A stretch of DNA of 44,005 nt from Eggerthellaceae bacterium (GTDB lineage Bacteria; Actinomycetota; Coriobacteriia; Coriobacteriales; Eggerthellaceae): the NCBI GenBank assembly GCA_017434045.1, contig JAFRGA010000052.1, positions 1-44,005 on the forward strand, in the 5' to 3' direction. The translations under genes and the position numbers were made by a program. The notes below the pieces were generated by a model. The model saw only the letters and a list, made by a program, of their open reading frames with translations, did not search any database and had not been told where the DNA came from. Shown here piece after piece: positions 1 to 8,649 of the stretch; within the stretch, counting starts at the first letter, position 1; each line of letters opens with the position of its first letter.

Positions 1-17
1 CAGGAACTGAGGTCGCG

Positions 18-1871
18 ATGAGCGGCAAGGCGGGCGGCTGGGCCGCCGCGGCCGCTCTGTCGGCGGCCGCGTTCCTCGCGGCCGACTCGTATGCCGCGTG
101 CCTGCTCTCCATGGAAGGCCAGCCCGTCGCCAACCTGATGCCGGCGCTCGCCGCGCTGCCCGGCTTCGTTGCCTCAAACGGCGCGCTCTCCCTCGCCGCA
201 GCCCCGCTCGCAACGGGGCTGATCGGCGCATGCGCCGTCTGGATCGCGTGGGCCTACGCGATCTCGCACGGCAGACCCGACCGCGTCGGCGAGGAGCACG
301 GCTCCGCCAAGTGGGGCACGCGCAAGGAGGGCCGCAAGTTCATGGACGAACGCGACTTCTCCGGCAACATCATTTTCACCGAGCATTACGGCCTCGCGAT
401 GAGCCGGCCCGACCACGACCGGAGATACGAGCGCAACCGCAACGTGCTCGTCGTCGGCGGCTCGGGCTCGGGCAAGACGCGCGGCTACTTCGAGCCGAAC
501 GTCATGCAGATGAACGCGAACTACCTCGTCACTGACCCCAAGGGGGAATCGCTTCCCAGGCTCGGGCACCTGCTCGAGGCGCACGGCTACGAGGTGCTCT
601 CGTTCAACACCGTCGACTTCTCCAAATCGCTGCACTACAACCCCATCGCCTACGTGCGCGACGAGGCCGACATCCTGGAATTCGTCACGTGCTTCATCGA
701 GAACACGAAAGGCGAGGGCGAGCAGAGCTCCGAGCAGTTCTGGGAGGATGCCGAGCGGCTGTTATACGTGGCGCTCATCGGATACCTCGTCAAGTACTGC
801 CCGAAGCGAAACCGGTCGCTGTCGGGACTGGTGACGCTGCTGTCGCTCGCGAAGGCCAAGGAGAGCGACGAGGACTACGTGAGCCCGCTCGACCTCCTGT
901 TCAACGAGATCGAGACGGGCATGCGCTACGTCAAGTCGACCGATGCGGAGGGCTCATACGACTGCACGCGGCGAAGCTCCTACGAGCCGGCCGGGGGCGG
1001 CGGCCGCTGGGTGAGGGTATCCGAGCCCGTCGCCGTCGAGGACGACTTCTGCCTCCTGCACTACAAGATGTTCAAGGACGCCGCGGGCAAGACGCTCAAG
1101 TCGATAATCGTCTCGTGCAACGTGCGCATGGAGCCCTTCGCCATCCCGCAGGTCCGCGAGCTCGTGAGCTTCGACGAGATGCAGCTGGACAAGCTCGGCG
1201 ACGCGGACGGGCGCCGGGCGATCTTCGCCGTGATGTCCGACACCTCGGGCCTCTACTCGTTTTTGTTCGCCATCATGCTCTGGCAGACGATGAACATCCT
1301 ATGCAAGCGGGCCCTCGTCGAGTACGGCGGCAGCCTGCCCGTCCCCGTGCAGCTCATGTACGACGAGTTCGCCAACATCGGGAAGCTCCCCGACGTCGAG
1401 AAGGCCGTGGCCGTCATCCGGAGCCGCAACATCTCGATGTCGGTCGGCCTGCAGTCCCTCTCCCAGCTCAAGTCCAAGTACGGCGACGACGCCTCGGTGA
1501 TAGTCGATTGCTGCGACACGACGCTGTTCCTGGGCGGCAAGTCTACGGATACCGTCAAGGAGATATCCGAGACGGTCGGCAAGCAGACCGTCGGCACCGT
1601 CACCTGGAACGAGAGCCGCGGGGCGATGCCGTCGTCCACGCGCAACTGGAACACGCTCGAGCGCGACCTGATCCAAGCCGCGGAGGTGGCCAAGCTCTCC
1701 CGCGACGAGGCGATCGTGCTCATCGCGGGAACCGACCCGCTCGTCGACCGCAAATACGACGTGACGATGCACCCGCTCTACCCCGAGGCCTACCCGGGAC
1801 ACGAGGGGGCAGCGTACGCCGAGCCGTTCGATTTCGGCGAGTACATGGAAAGGCGCGGCGAGGGCCGATGA
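18..1871 (+). CDS. VirD4/TraG-type type IV coupling protein
   Basis: This is the ATPase that brings the relaxase-DNA complex to the mating pore of a conjugative type IV secretion system at the inner membrane. Two hydrophobic stretches (about residues 8-30 and 58-80) form the membrane anchor. The Walker A motif GGSGSGKT is at residues 147-154 and is followed by TDPKGE, typical of TraG/VirD4. The Walker B motif LMYDEFANIG has its D449-E450 pair in the C-terminal half. At 617 residues it has normal family length. GAGG lies 5 nt before the ATG. It heads a same-strand run with Maff2, PrgI and VirB4, the usual order in Firmicute-type ICEs. Upstream, a TGA at 8-10 may end a preceding gene cut off by the window edge. 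The identification is firm; the substrate range cannot be read from sequence. Confidence 0.95.
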   Translation: MSGKAGGWAAAAALSAAAFLAADSYAACLLSMEGQPVANLMPALAALPGFVASNGALSLAAAPLATGLIGACAVWIAWAYAISHGRPDRVGEEHGSAKWGTRKEGRKFMDERDFSGNIIFTEHYGLAMSRPDHDRRYERNRNVLVVGGSGSGKTRGYFEPNVMQMNANYLVTDPKGESLPRLGHLLEAHGYEVLSFNTVDFSKSLHYNPIAYVRDEADILEFVTCFIENTKGEGEQSSEQFWEDAERLLYVALIGYLVKYCPKRNRSLSGLVTLLSLAKAKESDEDYVSPLDLLFNEIETGMRYVKSTDAEGSYDCTRRSSYEPAGGGGRWVRVSEPVAVEDDFCLLHYKMFKDAAGKTLKSIIVSCNVRMEPFAIPQVRELVSFDEMQLDKLGDADGRRAIFAVMSDTSGLYSFLFAIMLWQTMNILCKRALVEYGGSLPVPVQLMYDEFANIGKLPDVEKAVAVIRSRNISMSVGLQSLSQLKSKYGDDASVIVDCCDTTLFLGGKSTDTVKEISETVGKQTVGTVTWNESRGAMPSSTRNWNTLERDLIQAAEVAKLSRDEAIVLIAGTDPLVDRKYDVTMHPLYPEAYPGHEGAAYAEPFDFGEYMERRGEGR

Positions 1872-1990
1872 GTCCCGGCGACGAAAAGGCGGCGACCAGG
1901 CCGAGCTGCCCGGCCCTCGACGGGCTTCCAACTCCGAGGAGGGGGCCGCCACCCGATACGAAGGAGCGCGAGGCTCCAACCGAATTGTAA
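1868..1990 (+). CDS. Small Arg/Pro-rich ORF coupled to the coupling-protein gene
   Basis: A 40-residue reading frame starts at an ATG overlapping the coupling-protein stop (ATGA), an arrangement often used for translational coupling. The product is rich in Pro, Arg and Lys with no membrane segment or recognised domain. Its TAA is followed directly by the AGGCATG block and hairpin that precede the Maff2 gene, and one copy of the CTTCCAA-loop hairpin lies inside the ORF. It could be a real small protein, a leader peptide that lets ribosomes reach the downstream hairpin, or chance. Only its position argues for translation. Confidence 0.3.
   Translation: MSPGDEKAATRPSCPALDGLPTPRRGPPPDTKEREAPTEL
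1915..1970 (+). promoter_or_regulatory. CTTCCAA-loop hairpin plus GATACGAAGGAG, copy 1
   Basis: CCTCG (1915-1919) pairs with CGAGG (1935-1939). The loop carries GCTTCCAA (1924-1931). GATACGAAGGAGCGCG follows at 1955-1970. The same loop motif and ribosome-binding block recur at about 2005-2046 and 8663-8712. No start codon lies at a useful distance behind this copy, so it may be a degenerate duplicate of copy 2. A second short hairpin (GGAGC/GCTCC) overlaps its Shine-Dalgarno sequence. Confidence 0.5.
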
Positions 1991-2050
1991 AGGCATGGCG
2001 CGGCGCTTCCAACAACCAACTGCCGCGCCGGGATACGAAGGAGCGCGAAG
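1991..2050 (+). promoter_or_regulatory. CTTCCAA-loop hairpin plus GATACGAAGGAG, copy 2, before the Maff2 gene
   Basis: A perfect 8-bp stem GGCGCGGC (1997-2004)/GCCGCGCC (2022-2029) encloses a 17-nt loop beginning GCTTCCAA. AGGCATG sits directly in front of the stem and right after a stop codon. GATACGAAGGAGCGCGAAG follows and carries the Shine-Dalgarno of the Maff2 gene (ATG at 2051). Copy 3 at 8650-8712 has the same order of parts. I infer an RNA-level element controlling translation, RNA processing or protein binding; no function has been seen directly. Confidence 0.6.
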
Positions 2051-2266
2051 ATGCTCAACAACATCATCAGCCTGGTCTCGGGCTGCGTCACGTTCTTAGG
2101 CGGCTTCCTGGTCGTATGGGGCGCGGTCTCGCTCGGCCTGGCCATCCGCGAGCAGCAGGGCGGCGCGCAGATAGCGAGCGCCATATCGACCATCGCAGGC
2201 GGCGCCATCATCATCGCAGCCTCGGTGTACTTCGGGCAGCTCGACACGAGCTGGCTGCCGGCATAA
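2051..2266 (+). CDS. Maff2-family small membrane protein
   Basis: This 71-residue protein consists of two hydrophobic segments (about residues 5-30 and 42-62) joined by a short polar loop with REQQGGAQ. That is the layout of Maff2-family mobile-element proteins, which sit between the coupling protein and the PrgI gene in many ICEs and are thought to be pilin-like or channel components of the mating apparatus. The start is set by AAGGAG 10 nt before the ATG, inside the repeated GATACGAAGGAG block. The next gene follows after 12 nt. Its exact role in transfer is not established. Confidence 0.8.
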   Translation: MLNNIISLVSGCVTFLGGFLVVWGAVSLGLAIREQQGGAQIASAISTIAGGAIIIAASVYFGQLDTSWLPA

Positions 2267-2278
2267 GGAGGTGCCAGC

Positions 2279-2686
2279 ATGCTCAGCGTAGCAGTACACA
2301 AGGACATCGGCGAGTACACCGAGAAGGTCGTGGGCAAGATGTCCGTGCGCACGCTCGCCTGCACCGCAGGCGGGCTCGCCGCTTCCGTCGCCGCGGCCGC
2401 GGTCAGCTACTTCTGCCTCGGAATCGAGGTTTCGGACGCGACTCTGCCCGTCATGGCCTGCTCGATGCCGTTCTGGCTCGCGGGTTTCTGGCGTCCCAAG
2501 GGCCTCACAGCCGAGAAGTTCGTCCCCCTGTATATGGAGCACGTCCTCTCCGACGGGAAGCTCGCGTACAGGGCGTGCAACGGGGTGGGCGCGCTCGCCC
2601 AAATCGAGAAGCCAAAGCCCGACCGCAGGGCGAGAAGGCTGGCGAAGAGGAAGGGGGCGGAACGCCGTGATCTTTCAGAAACGTAA
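2279..2686 (+). CDS. PrgI-family (VirB3-like) conjugation protein
   Basis: This 135-residue protein has the PrgI family signature: an N-terminal HKDIGEYTEKVVGKMSVRT stretch, two membrane segments (about residues 27-45 and 55-72), then FWRPKGLTAEKF and a basic C-terminal tail. In type IV systems of Gram-positive ICEs this protein occupies the VirB3 position and works with the VirB4 ATPase encoded next. AAGGAGG precedes the ATG at a good distance. Its last 20 nt overlap the VirB4 gene, showing tight translational coupling and probable co-assembly. Confidence 0.85.
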   Translation: MLSVAVHKDIGEYTEKVVGKMSVRTLACTAGGLAASVAAAAVSYFCLGIEVSDATLPVMACSMPFWLAGFWRPKGLTAEKFVPLYMEHVLSDGKLAYRACNGVGALAQIEKPKPDRRARRLAKRKGAERRDLSET

Positions 2687-5153
2687 GGTCCCCGAGGCCG
2701 AGGGTGCCGCCGACGAAAGGAGGCTTCGCCGTGCAAGGCGCTCGAAGTCGATCGACGTGCGCATACGCGAACAGGAGAAGCAGCTCACCGACCAGACGGC
2801 GCGGCAGCGCAGGCGCCGGCGAGCGGCCAAGGACGTGTGCGGGGCCATAGGCTACGACCTCATGTACCGCGACGGCACCTGCCAGGTCGAGGAGGGGCTG
2901 TTCAGCCAGACCATCGCCTTCGACGACATCAGCTACCAGTCCGCGCGCGAGGAGAGCCAGCAGGCCATCTTCTCCAGCTGGTGCCAGTTGTTCGACTACT
3001 TCGGCGCCGAGACCTGCGTGCAGCTGTCGGTCGTGAACACGCCGATACCGGCATCCGAGATAGGCCGTAAGGCGTTCTTCCGGACGGACGACCCCGCCAC
3101 CGCGGCCTATGCAGCCGAGTACAACAAGATACTCAACGACAAGATGCGCGAGGGGGTCTCGAACCTCGTGCGCAACCGCTACCTCACGTTTTCCGTCGGC
3201 GCCGGAAGCGTTGACGCCGCAATTCCGAAGCTCGCGCGCATGCGCGCAGACGCGGTGCAGACTCTCGCGAAGATCAAGAGCGGCGCCCGCATGCTCGACG
3301 GCGAGGAGCGCCTGAGGACCATACACTCGCTGCTCCGTCCGGGGCAGAACTTCTCCTTCGATTGGGAAGCCGTTGGTCCGCACGGCACGACAACCAAGGA
3401 CCTCATCGCTCCGATGTCGCTCGACTTCAAGCCGGAAGGCGCAGCCACGTGCTTCAAGAGCGAGGGGACGTGGTGCGAAGTGCTGAGCCTGCACCGTTTC
3501 GGCAGCGAGCTTTCCGACCGTTGCCTCGCCGAAGTAATCGACCTGCCCATCCCACTCGCGATGACGCTGCACGTGCAGGCCATCGACAAGGCGAAAGCCG
3601 TGGCGTTCGTGAAGAAGCGCCTGGCGTGGATGGACAAGGAGATCATCGACGAGCAGATGAGCGCAGTGAAGAAGGGCTACGACTTCCAGATACTGCCCTC
3701 GGAGCTCAAATACTCCAAGGAAGAGGCCGAGGATCTGCTCGACCACCTGCAGAACAAGAACCAGCGCCTGTTCGTCTACACGGGGCTCGCCTACACCTAC
3801 GCGCCCACGCGCAAGGAGCTCGACGACCAGGTGATGCAGATCGTGGCGACGGCGCGCCGCAACTCCATCGAAGTCGACACGCTCGATTACCGGCAGCGCG
3901 AGGGCATGAACTCGGTGCTGCCGCTCGGGCACAACCACGTGGAGACGAGTCGGATGATGACGACCGCCCAGGTCGCCATCCAGATGCCCTTCGCCACCCA
4001 GGAGCTCGCCCAGGACGGCGGCGGCTACTACGGCCAGAACAAGCAGAGCTCGAACCTCGTGCTCTGCAACCGCAAGCACCTCGCGAGCCCCATGGGGTTC
4101 GTGGCGGGCAAGCCGGGATCGGGCAAGTCGTTTTCCGTCAAGCGCGAGATAGAGAACACCATCCTGGCCTACCCCGAGGACGAGATCATCATCCTCGACC
4201 CCGCAGGCGAGTACAGCCCCGTGGTCACCGGCAACGGCGGCGAGTCGATACGCTTCGCGCCGGACGCCAACACGCACCTCAATCCTTTCGACCTATCGGA
4301 CGTGGCGCATCAGTCAAGCGCATCGCAGATGGCCTTCAAGATCGACGCGTTTCTCGCGCTCTCGTCCGCCACCATGGCCGAGGGCAGCCAGGGACTGCCC
4401 GAGGCGGACAAGTCGATTATCAGCCGCTGCGTCGAGCTCGCCTACGCGCGCTGCGCGGAGGAGGGCCGAACCCCGCTGCTCGGCGACTTCCACGCGATTC
4501 TGCTCGAGCAGCCCGAGCCCGAGGCGCGCGACATCGCACTGCGTTACGAGCGCTACGTCAAGGGCGCGCTGTCGTTCTTCAACTACGAGTCCAACGTCAC
4601 CTTCGAGAAGCGCATCACCAACATCGACTTCAAGGACCTCTCGGAGAACATGCGGGCCTTCGGCATCATCGCGGTGCTCGAATGCGTGAGAAACCGCATG
4701 TACTACAACTTCGAGCGCGGCGTCACGACCTGGCTCTACATCGACGAGGTGCAGAGCCTGTTCGGGCACCCCGCCATCATCAGCTACTTCAGCAAGTTCT
4801 GGGCCGAGGGCCGCAAGTTCAACCTCATCTGCACGGGCATCACGCAGAACAGCGTGTACATGCTCGAGCACGAGGAGGCGCGCAACATGGTGCTGAACTC
4901 CGACTTCATCCTGCTGCACAAGCAGTCCCCGCTCGACCGCAAGGCATGGGCGGAGTTGCTCGATTTCTCTTCGCAGGAGGAAGGCTACATCGACGAGTCG
5001 ATCAGGGCCGGCGAGGGCATGCTCATCGCGGGCGGCGCGCGCATCCCCATCAAGGACGACTTCCCCAAGGGCGCGCTCTACGACCTGTTCAACACCAAGC
5101 CCGACGAAGTGGCGGCCATGAAGCGAGCCGACAGGCAGCAGCGGGTCGGCTGA
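2667..5153 (+). CDS. VirB4/TraE-type conjugation ATPase
   Basis: This is the main secretion ATPase of the mating pore, energising substrate transfer at the cytoplasmic face. It has 828 residues, a normal VirB4 length. Walker A is AGKPGSGKS at residues 480-488 and Walker B is WLYIDEVQSLF with D693-E694. The N-terminal half, with ETSRMMTTAQVAIQMPF just before the ATPase domain, matches TraE/TrsE relatives. The start codon is GTG and overlaps the PrgI gene by 20 nt. The stop overlaps the next start in TGATG. Confidence is high from motifs, length and neighbours together. Confidence 0.95.
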   Translation: MIFQKRKVPEAEGAADERRLRRARRSKSIDVRIREQEKQLTDQTARQRRRRRAAKDVCGAIGYDLMYRDGTCQVEEGLFSQTIAFDDISYQSAREESQQAIFSSWCQLFDYFGAETCVQLSVVNTPIPASEIGRKAFFRTDDPATAAYAAEYNKILNDKMREGVSNLVRNRYLTFSVGAGSVDAAIPKLARMRADAVQTLAKIKSGARMLDGEERLRTIHSLLRPGQNFSFDWEAVGPHGTTTKDLIAPMSLDFKPEGAATCFKSEGTWCEVLSLHRFGSELSDRCLAEVIDLPIPLAMTLHVQAIDKAKAVAFVKKRLAWMDKEIIDEQMSAVKKGYDFQILPSELKYSKEEAEDLLDHLQNKNQRLFVYTGLAYTYAPTRKELDDQVMQIVATARRNSIEVDTLDYRQREGMNSVLPLGHNHVETSRMMTTAQVAIQMPFATQELAQDGGGYYGQNKQSSNLVLCNRKHLASPMGFVAGKPGSGKSFSVKREIENTILAYPEDEIIILDPAGEYSPVVTGNGGESIRFAPDANTHLNPFDLSDVAHQSSASQMAFKIDAFLALSSATMAEGSQGLPEADKSIISRCVELAYARCAEEGRTPLLGDFHAILLEQPEPEARDIALRYERYVKGALSFFNYESNVTFEKRITNIDFKDLSENMRAFGIIAVLECVRNRMYYNFERGVTTWLYIDEVQSLFGHPAIISYFSKFWAEGRKFNLICTGITQNSVYMLEHEEARNMVLNSDFILLHKQSPLDRKAWAELLDFSSQEEGYIDESIRAGEGMLIAGGARIPIKDDFPKGALYDLFNTKPDEVAAMKRADRQQRVG

Positions 5154-6826
5154 TGGAGATGGCGCAGCTCCAGGAAAAGGCCTTCAGGTCGCAGGCGACG
5201 TCCGAGGCGGCGGACGTGGCGCGCAGCGAGCGCGCGGCATCCGAGGTAGCAGCCACGACGCGCACCGACGCGGTGACGTCGGGCATCGTGCGCAACGCGC
5301 GCCATGCCGACGCTTCCGTGCTCGCGCGGCGCACCGCTTCGGAAGATGCCGAAGCCGGCACGAGGCGCGGCGGGCGGCCGCGGGAAAGCGGGCCGTCCAC
5401 GACCGCGCAAGGGCCCAGGGGCGGCGGCGGCGAGAAGGTCTCGCTGCAGCGAAACCATTTCCTGCGGGCGGCGATCGCGGATGCGGCTGCAGAGGAGCTA
5501 GATGACTCCGACGAGCTCGAGGGAACGGCCGAACTCAGGAGGGACGCCAAAGCGCTCTCGCACATCGCCCGGTCGAAGCCGGGCAGCCCCGCCGGGTCAT
5601 CCGAAGCCGGGAGGAAGGCCTCCCCGAGTGCCAATAAGACGACCGCCGCCCATGTGGCCGGTGGCGCTGAGAGGAAGGAAGCCGCGGCGCGCGAGGCGAA
5701 AACGGCGAAAGCGAGGATCCAGTCGAGACGCGCCTGGATATCCTCCCGGGCCGTGCAGACCGAAGGCGCCCAAACAGCAGCGGCGCAAACCGCCCGGAAG
5801 ACGGCAGGCGCCAAGCTGGCCGCAGCGGCCTCATCGGCTGCGGCCCCGGCTGCGGGCGTGCTCGCCGGGGTCGTGTGCTTCGTGCTGGCGGCGCTCGTGG
5901 TCTCCCAGGCCGTGAGCGCGCTTTTCGGCTTCTGGGACGGCGAGGCTAAGAAGGCCGCGCTCGCGGGCCTTCCACCCTACATAACCGCCGAGATGGTCGA
6001 AGCCGCGATCGAGTGCCAGGAAACCTACGGGCATCCCGCAGGATGCACCATCGCGCAGATCATATGCGAGTCGGGAATGGGCGACCACATGAGCGGGCTC
6101 GCCGTGCAGGACAACAACCTCTTCGGCATCAAATGGTCATCCAGTTTCGGCGGCTGCCCCGAGGTCTCGGGCAAGTCGTCGTGGTCGACCCAGGAGGAGT
6201 ACGGCGGCGAGTACGTGACGATCATGGCCGACTTCACGAGCTTCAAGTCATATAAGGACTGCATCGTGTTCCGCTCTCGCGTGCTGCTCGCCAACGAGCG
6301 CTACGCCGGAAACGAGCTCATACAGCGCGCGATAGCCGAGCACGATTCCGACCTCATGGCGGAGGGCCTCAAGGACGCCGGGTACGCGACGAGCTCAAGC
6401 TACGTCGAGTCGCTCAAGTCGGTCATGGACACCTACGGGCTCAGGCGCTTCGACGGCATCAGCCTCGAGGATTACCGCAACGGCGTCGCCTCCGGCAACA
6501 CGATAGTCGAAGCCGCCTACTCCCAACTCGGCGTTCCCTACGTCTGGGGAGGGTCGACTCCCGGCGTCGGGCTGGACTGCTCGGGCCTCACCCAGTACTG
6601 CTACGCGCAGGCGGGAATCTACATTCCGCACTATTCGGAAGACCAGGCCGAGATCGGTCGCAAGGTGCCCCTCTCGCAAGCGCAGCCCGGCGACATCCTG
6701 TGGCGCCCGGGTCACGTCGCCATCTACGTCGGGGGCGACGAGTACATCCACGAGCCAAACGAAGGCGACGTCTGCCGCAAGGCGGCGGGAATCTCGTATT
6801 TCACGTGCGCCGTGCAGATCAGATAG
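5153..6826 (+). CDS. Membrane-anchored muramidase-NlpC/P60 cell-wall hydrolase (VirB1-like)
   Basis: This 557-residue protein opens the peptidoglycan for the mating pore. Residues 1-230 are a long, low-complexity Ala/Arg/Glu-rich cytoplasmic segment. A membrane helix lies at about 235-260. A FlgJ/glucosaminidase-type lytic domain follows, with IICESGMGDHMSG and NNLFGIKW. The C-terminus is an NlpC/P60 endopeptidase with LDCSGL (catalytic Cys476), GHVAIYV (His521) and YIHEP (His533). This two-domain layout is the usual hydrolase beside VirB4 in Gram-positive ICEs. I chose the ATG in TGATG overlapping the VirB4 stop; an upstream open frame exists only as a shadow of VirB4. Confidence 0.9.
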   Translation: MEMAQLQEKAFRSQATSEAADVARSERAASEVAATTRTDAVTSGIVRNARHADASVLARRTASEDAEAGTRRGGRPRESGPSTTAQGPRGGGGEKVSLQRNHFLRAAIADAAAEELDDSDELEGTAELRRDAKALSHIARSKPGSPAGSSEAGRKASPSANKTTAAHVAGGAERKEAAAREAKTAKARIQSRRAWISSRAVQTEGAQTAAAQTARKTAGAKLAAAASSAAAPAAGVLAGVVCFVLAALVVSQAVSALFGFWDGEAKKAALAGLPPYITAEMVEAAIECQETYGHPAGCTIAQIICESGMGDHMSGLAVQDNNLFGIKWSSSFGGCPEVSGKSSWSTQEEYGGEYVTIMADFTSFKSYKDCIVFRSRVLLANERYAGNELIQRAIAEHDSDLMAEGLKDAGYATSSSYVESLKSVMDTYGLRRFDGISLEDYRNGVASGNTIVEAAYSQLGVPYVWGGSTPGVGLDCSGLTQYCYAQAGIYIPHYSEDQAEIGRKVPLSQAQPGDILWRPGHVAIYVGGDEYIHEPNEGDVCRKAAGISYFTCAVQIR

Positions 6827-6851
6827 CAGCCCCGAGGGAAAGGAAAAGGGA

Positions 6852-7595
6852 ATGGACCGAAAGAACAAGGTATTCGTCGCGGCGGCCATCGGCGCCGCGG
6901 CGATTCTGGTGGCGAGCTCCGTCGTCCGTTGCGCGGCGACGCGGACGGTCGAATCGGCGGTCCCGGATACGCCGGGCGCCTCGCAGCAGGCGGCAGAGGA
7001 ACAAGAAACGGAGGGAGGGAAAATGGATTCGGACACGGTCCAAAAGGCCATCGAGGCGCTACGATCCCATGCGTGGCAGGCCGAGGGAGACGCGTCGAAG
7101 ACCGTCGCCTTCCGCGACGGCAGCTTCGTCGAATCCGATTCGGCCGGCGTGAAGGTCACAGCCTTCGAGGTGACCGGCGCTAGCGAGGACGACGACCACG
7201 CGAGCCTCGACGTCGAGATGACGCGCGACGGATCCGGCCCGTTCGCCTGCATAATCGCGATCGACGGCCGCGAAGGGTCGCTCACGGTCAGCAGCGACGG
7301 GTTCGCCAACGCCTCGCGCTACGTCCAGGGAAACGGCTCGAAGGAGCCAGTGTCCGTGGAAGGCGTGACGGAACCCTACACGACGCTCATCGACGGCAAG
7401 GACGAGGAGCTGGAAGCGGCCATCGCCTCGTACTGCCGCGACCGCGTGCCCACGGCCACCAGGGCCACCTTCGACGGCGAGGTCTACCTCGACATCGCGA
7501 ACGGGCGGGTGACGGCGACCTACCACTGCAACGACAAGGCAGCGACGATACTGTCGGTGCGCTACTCCGACGGCGCTTTCACGGTGAGCGGGTAG
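6852..7595 (+). CDS. Membrane-anchored extracytoplasmic accessory protein of the conjugation operon
   Basis: This 247-residue protein has a basic N-terminus, one membrane helix or uncleaved signal (about residues 8-26), a polar linker rich in Ala, Gln and Glu (about 35-58), and an acidic beta-rich outer domain (60-247). I recognise no catalytic motif. A purine-rich AGGGAAAGGAAAAGGGA stretch lies directly before the ATG. It sits between the cell-wall hydrolase and the TrbL-like gene, 5 nt from the latter, so it is probably part of the mating apparatus. It could be a VirB8-like scaffold, but I cannot show that fold from sequence. Confidence 0.75.
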   Translation: MDRKNKVFVAAAIGAAAILVASSVVRCAATRTVESAVPDTPGASQQAAEEQETEGGKMDSDTVQKAIEALRSHAWQAEGDASKTVAFRDGSFVESDSAGVKVTAFEVTGASEDDDHASLDVEMTRDGSGPFACIIAIDGREGSLTVSSDGFANASRYVQGNGSKEPVSVEGVTEPYTTLIDGKDEELEAAIASYCRDRVPTATRATFDGEVYLDIANGRVTATYHCNDKAATILSVRYSDGAFTVSG

Positions 7596-7599
7596 CGCC

Positions 7600-8598
7600 A
7601 TGGCCCCGATTGTGAAAGATATGGTCTCGGATAGGCGCTTCGCCCTCGCCTTCGCGGCCGCGTTCGCCGCCTGCAGCGCCATTCTCGCGCCGTCGGTCGC
7701 CTGGGCGGACATAGCGGGCGATATAAACAAGTGGCTCTGCGGGATCTTGCGGGACACATGCAACTGGATCTTCAACAGCCAGGTCGACGTGCTCAAGGGC
7801 ATCGGCGCCGAGGGCGTGCTATCGGCGGATTTCACGCAGATGCTCGGGTCGGCCGGGTCGGTGACCATGTTCGACATCGTCCACGGCGTCTGGCAGGTGG
7901 CGATACTGCCCATCGGCTGCGGCATCCTCGGCTTCGTCTTCACCGTGCAGCTCATCAAGGTCTCCCAGAAGATGGACGGCAACGCCAGCATGCCCGGCGT
8001 TAAAGAGGTCGTGTTCATGCTCGTCTTCTTCGCGGTGTTCCTGTTCCTCATACAGAACAGCTTCGAGATCATGCGGGCCGTCTACGAGGTCACGAGGCTC
8101 GCGATCAGCCGCGTGGCCGGGCTCTTCGGCACCGGAGGCGAGCTCGACCTGACCACGGTGAGCATCACCACCACCGACGACGACGTGGCCGCCCTGCTCG
8201 CGATGCTCGTCGTCGCGCTCCTGAGCTGGCTCGTGGTCATCGTCGCCTACGTGGTTGCCCTCGTGGTCAGCTGGGCGAGAGCCGTGCAGATCTACGTCAT
8301 GGCCGCGTTCAGCCCCGTGCCCCTCGCGCTCATGTCGCTCGACGAGACGCGCCAGATGGGCGTGGGCTACCTGAAGAACTTCGCCGCGGTGTGCCTAGCC
8401 GGCGTGATCATCCTCGTGCTGCTCGTGAGCTTCCCCGTCGTGCTCGGGGGCCTGAACGCCGCATCGGCGGGCGCCCCTGTCATCGACTCGATAGTCGGGG
8501 GGCTGTCCTACGCGCTGCAGTACCTGGCGATGTGCATCCTGCTAATACTCGCGCTCGTGAAGAGCGGGTCGTGGGCCCGCGACATCATGGGCGGTTAG
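7600..8598 (+). CDS. TrbL/VirB6-like polytopic channel protein
   Basis: This 332-residue protein starts with a signal-like sequence ending near APSVAWA, followed by a short amphipathic region and at least five hydrophobic helices (about residues 105-125, 130-150, 200-235, 255-285, 295-320). This matches the TrbL/VirB6 proteins that form the inner-membrane channel in Gram-positive ICEs, and the position after NlpC/P60 is typical. ATG 7600 has a weak ribosome site; ATG 7621 is an alternative that would still keep the signal sequence. It is followed by a Pro-rich mini-ORF and hairpin copy 3. Confidence 0.85.
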   Translation: MAPIVKDMVSDRRFALAFAAAFAACSAILAPSVAWADIAGDINKWLCGILRDTCNWIFNSQVDVLKGIGAEGVLSADFTQMLGSAGSVTMFDIVHGVWQVAILPIGCGILGFVFTVQLIKVSQKMDGNASMPGVKEVVFMLVFFAVFLFLIQNSFEIMRAVYEVTRLAISRVAGLFGTGGELDLTTVSITTTDDDVAALLAMLVVALLSWLVVIVAYVVALVVSWARAVQIYVMAAFSPVPLALMSLDETRQMGVGYLKNFAAVCLAGVIILVLLVSFPVVLGGLNAASAGAPVIDSIVGGLSYALQYLAMCILLILALVKSGSWARDIMGG

Positions 8599-8626
8599 CG
8601 GCCGGCCGGAGGAAAGGAGGAAGGCG

Positions 8627-8647
8627 ATGCCACCACCAACGACATGA
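8627..8647 (+). CDS. Possible 6-codon leader peptide MPPPTT
   Basis: An ATG with a very strong upstream purine tract (GGAGGAAAGGAGGAAGG, 8609-8624) opens only six codons, Met-Pro-Pro-Pro-Thr-Thr, then stops. Three consecutive prolines are a known cause of ribosome pausing when EF-P is limiting. The stop lies just before the AGGCATG block of hairpin copy 3, the same relation as the TAA at 1988-1990 to copy 2. It may be a regulatory leader for the gene at 8719. Translation is unproven. Confidence 0.3.
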   Translation: MPPPTT

Positions 8648-8649
8648 CC

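Noticed and set aside
2505..4277. 590-codon open frame on the minus strand
   Set aside because: It is antisense to the VirB4 gene, which has clear ATPase motifs. High GC removes stop codons from the opposite strand; the frame has no ribosome site or domain.
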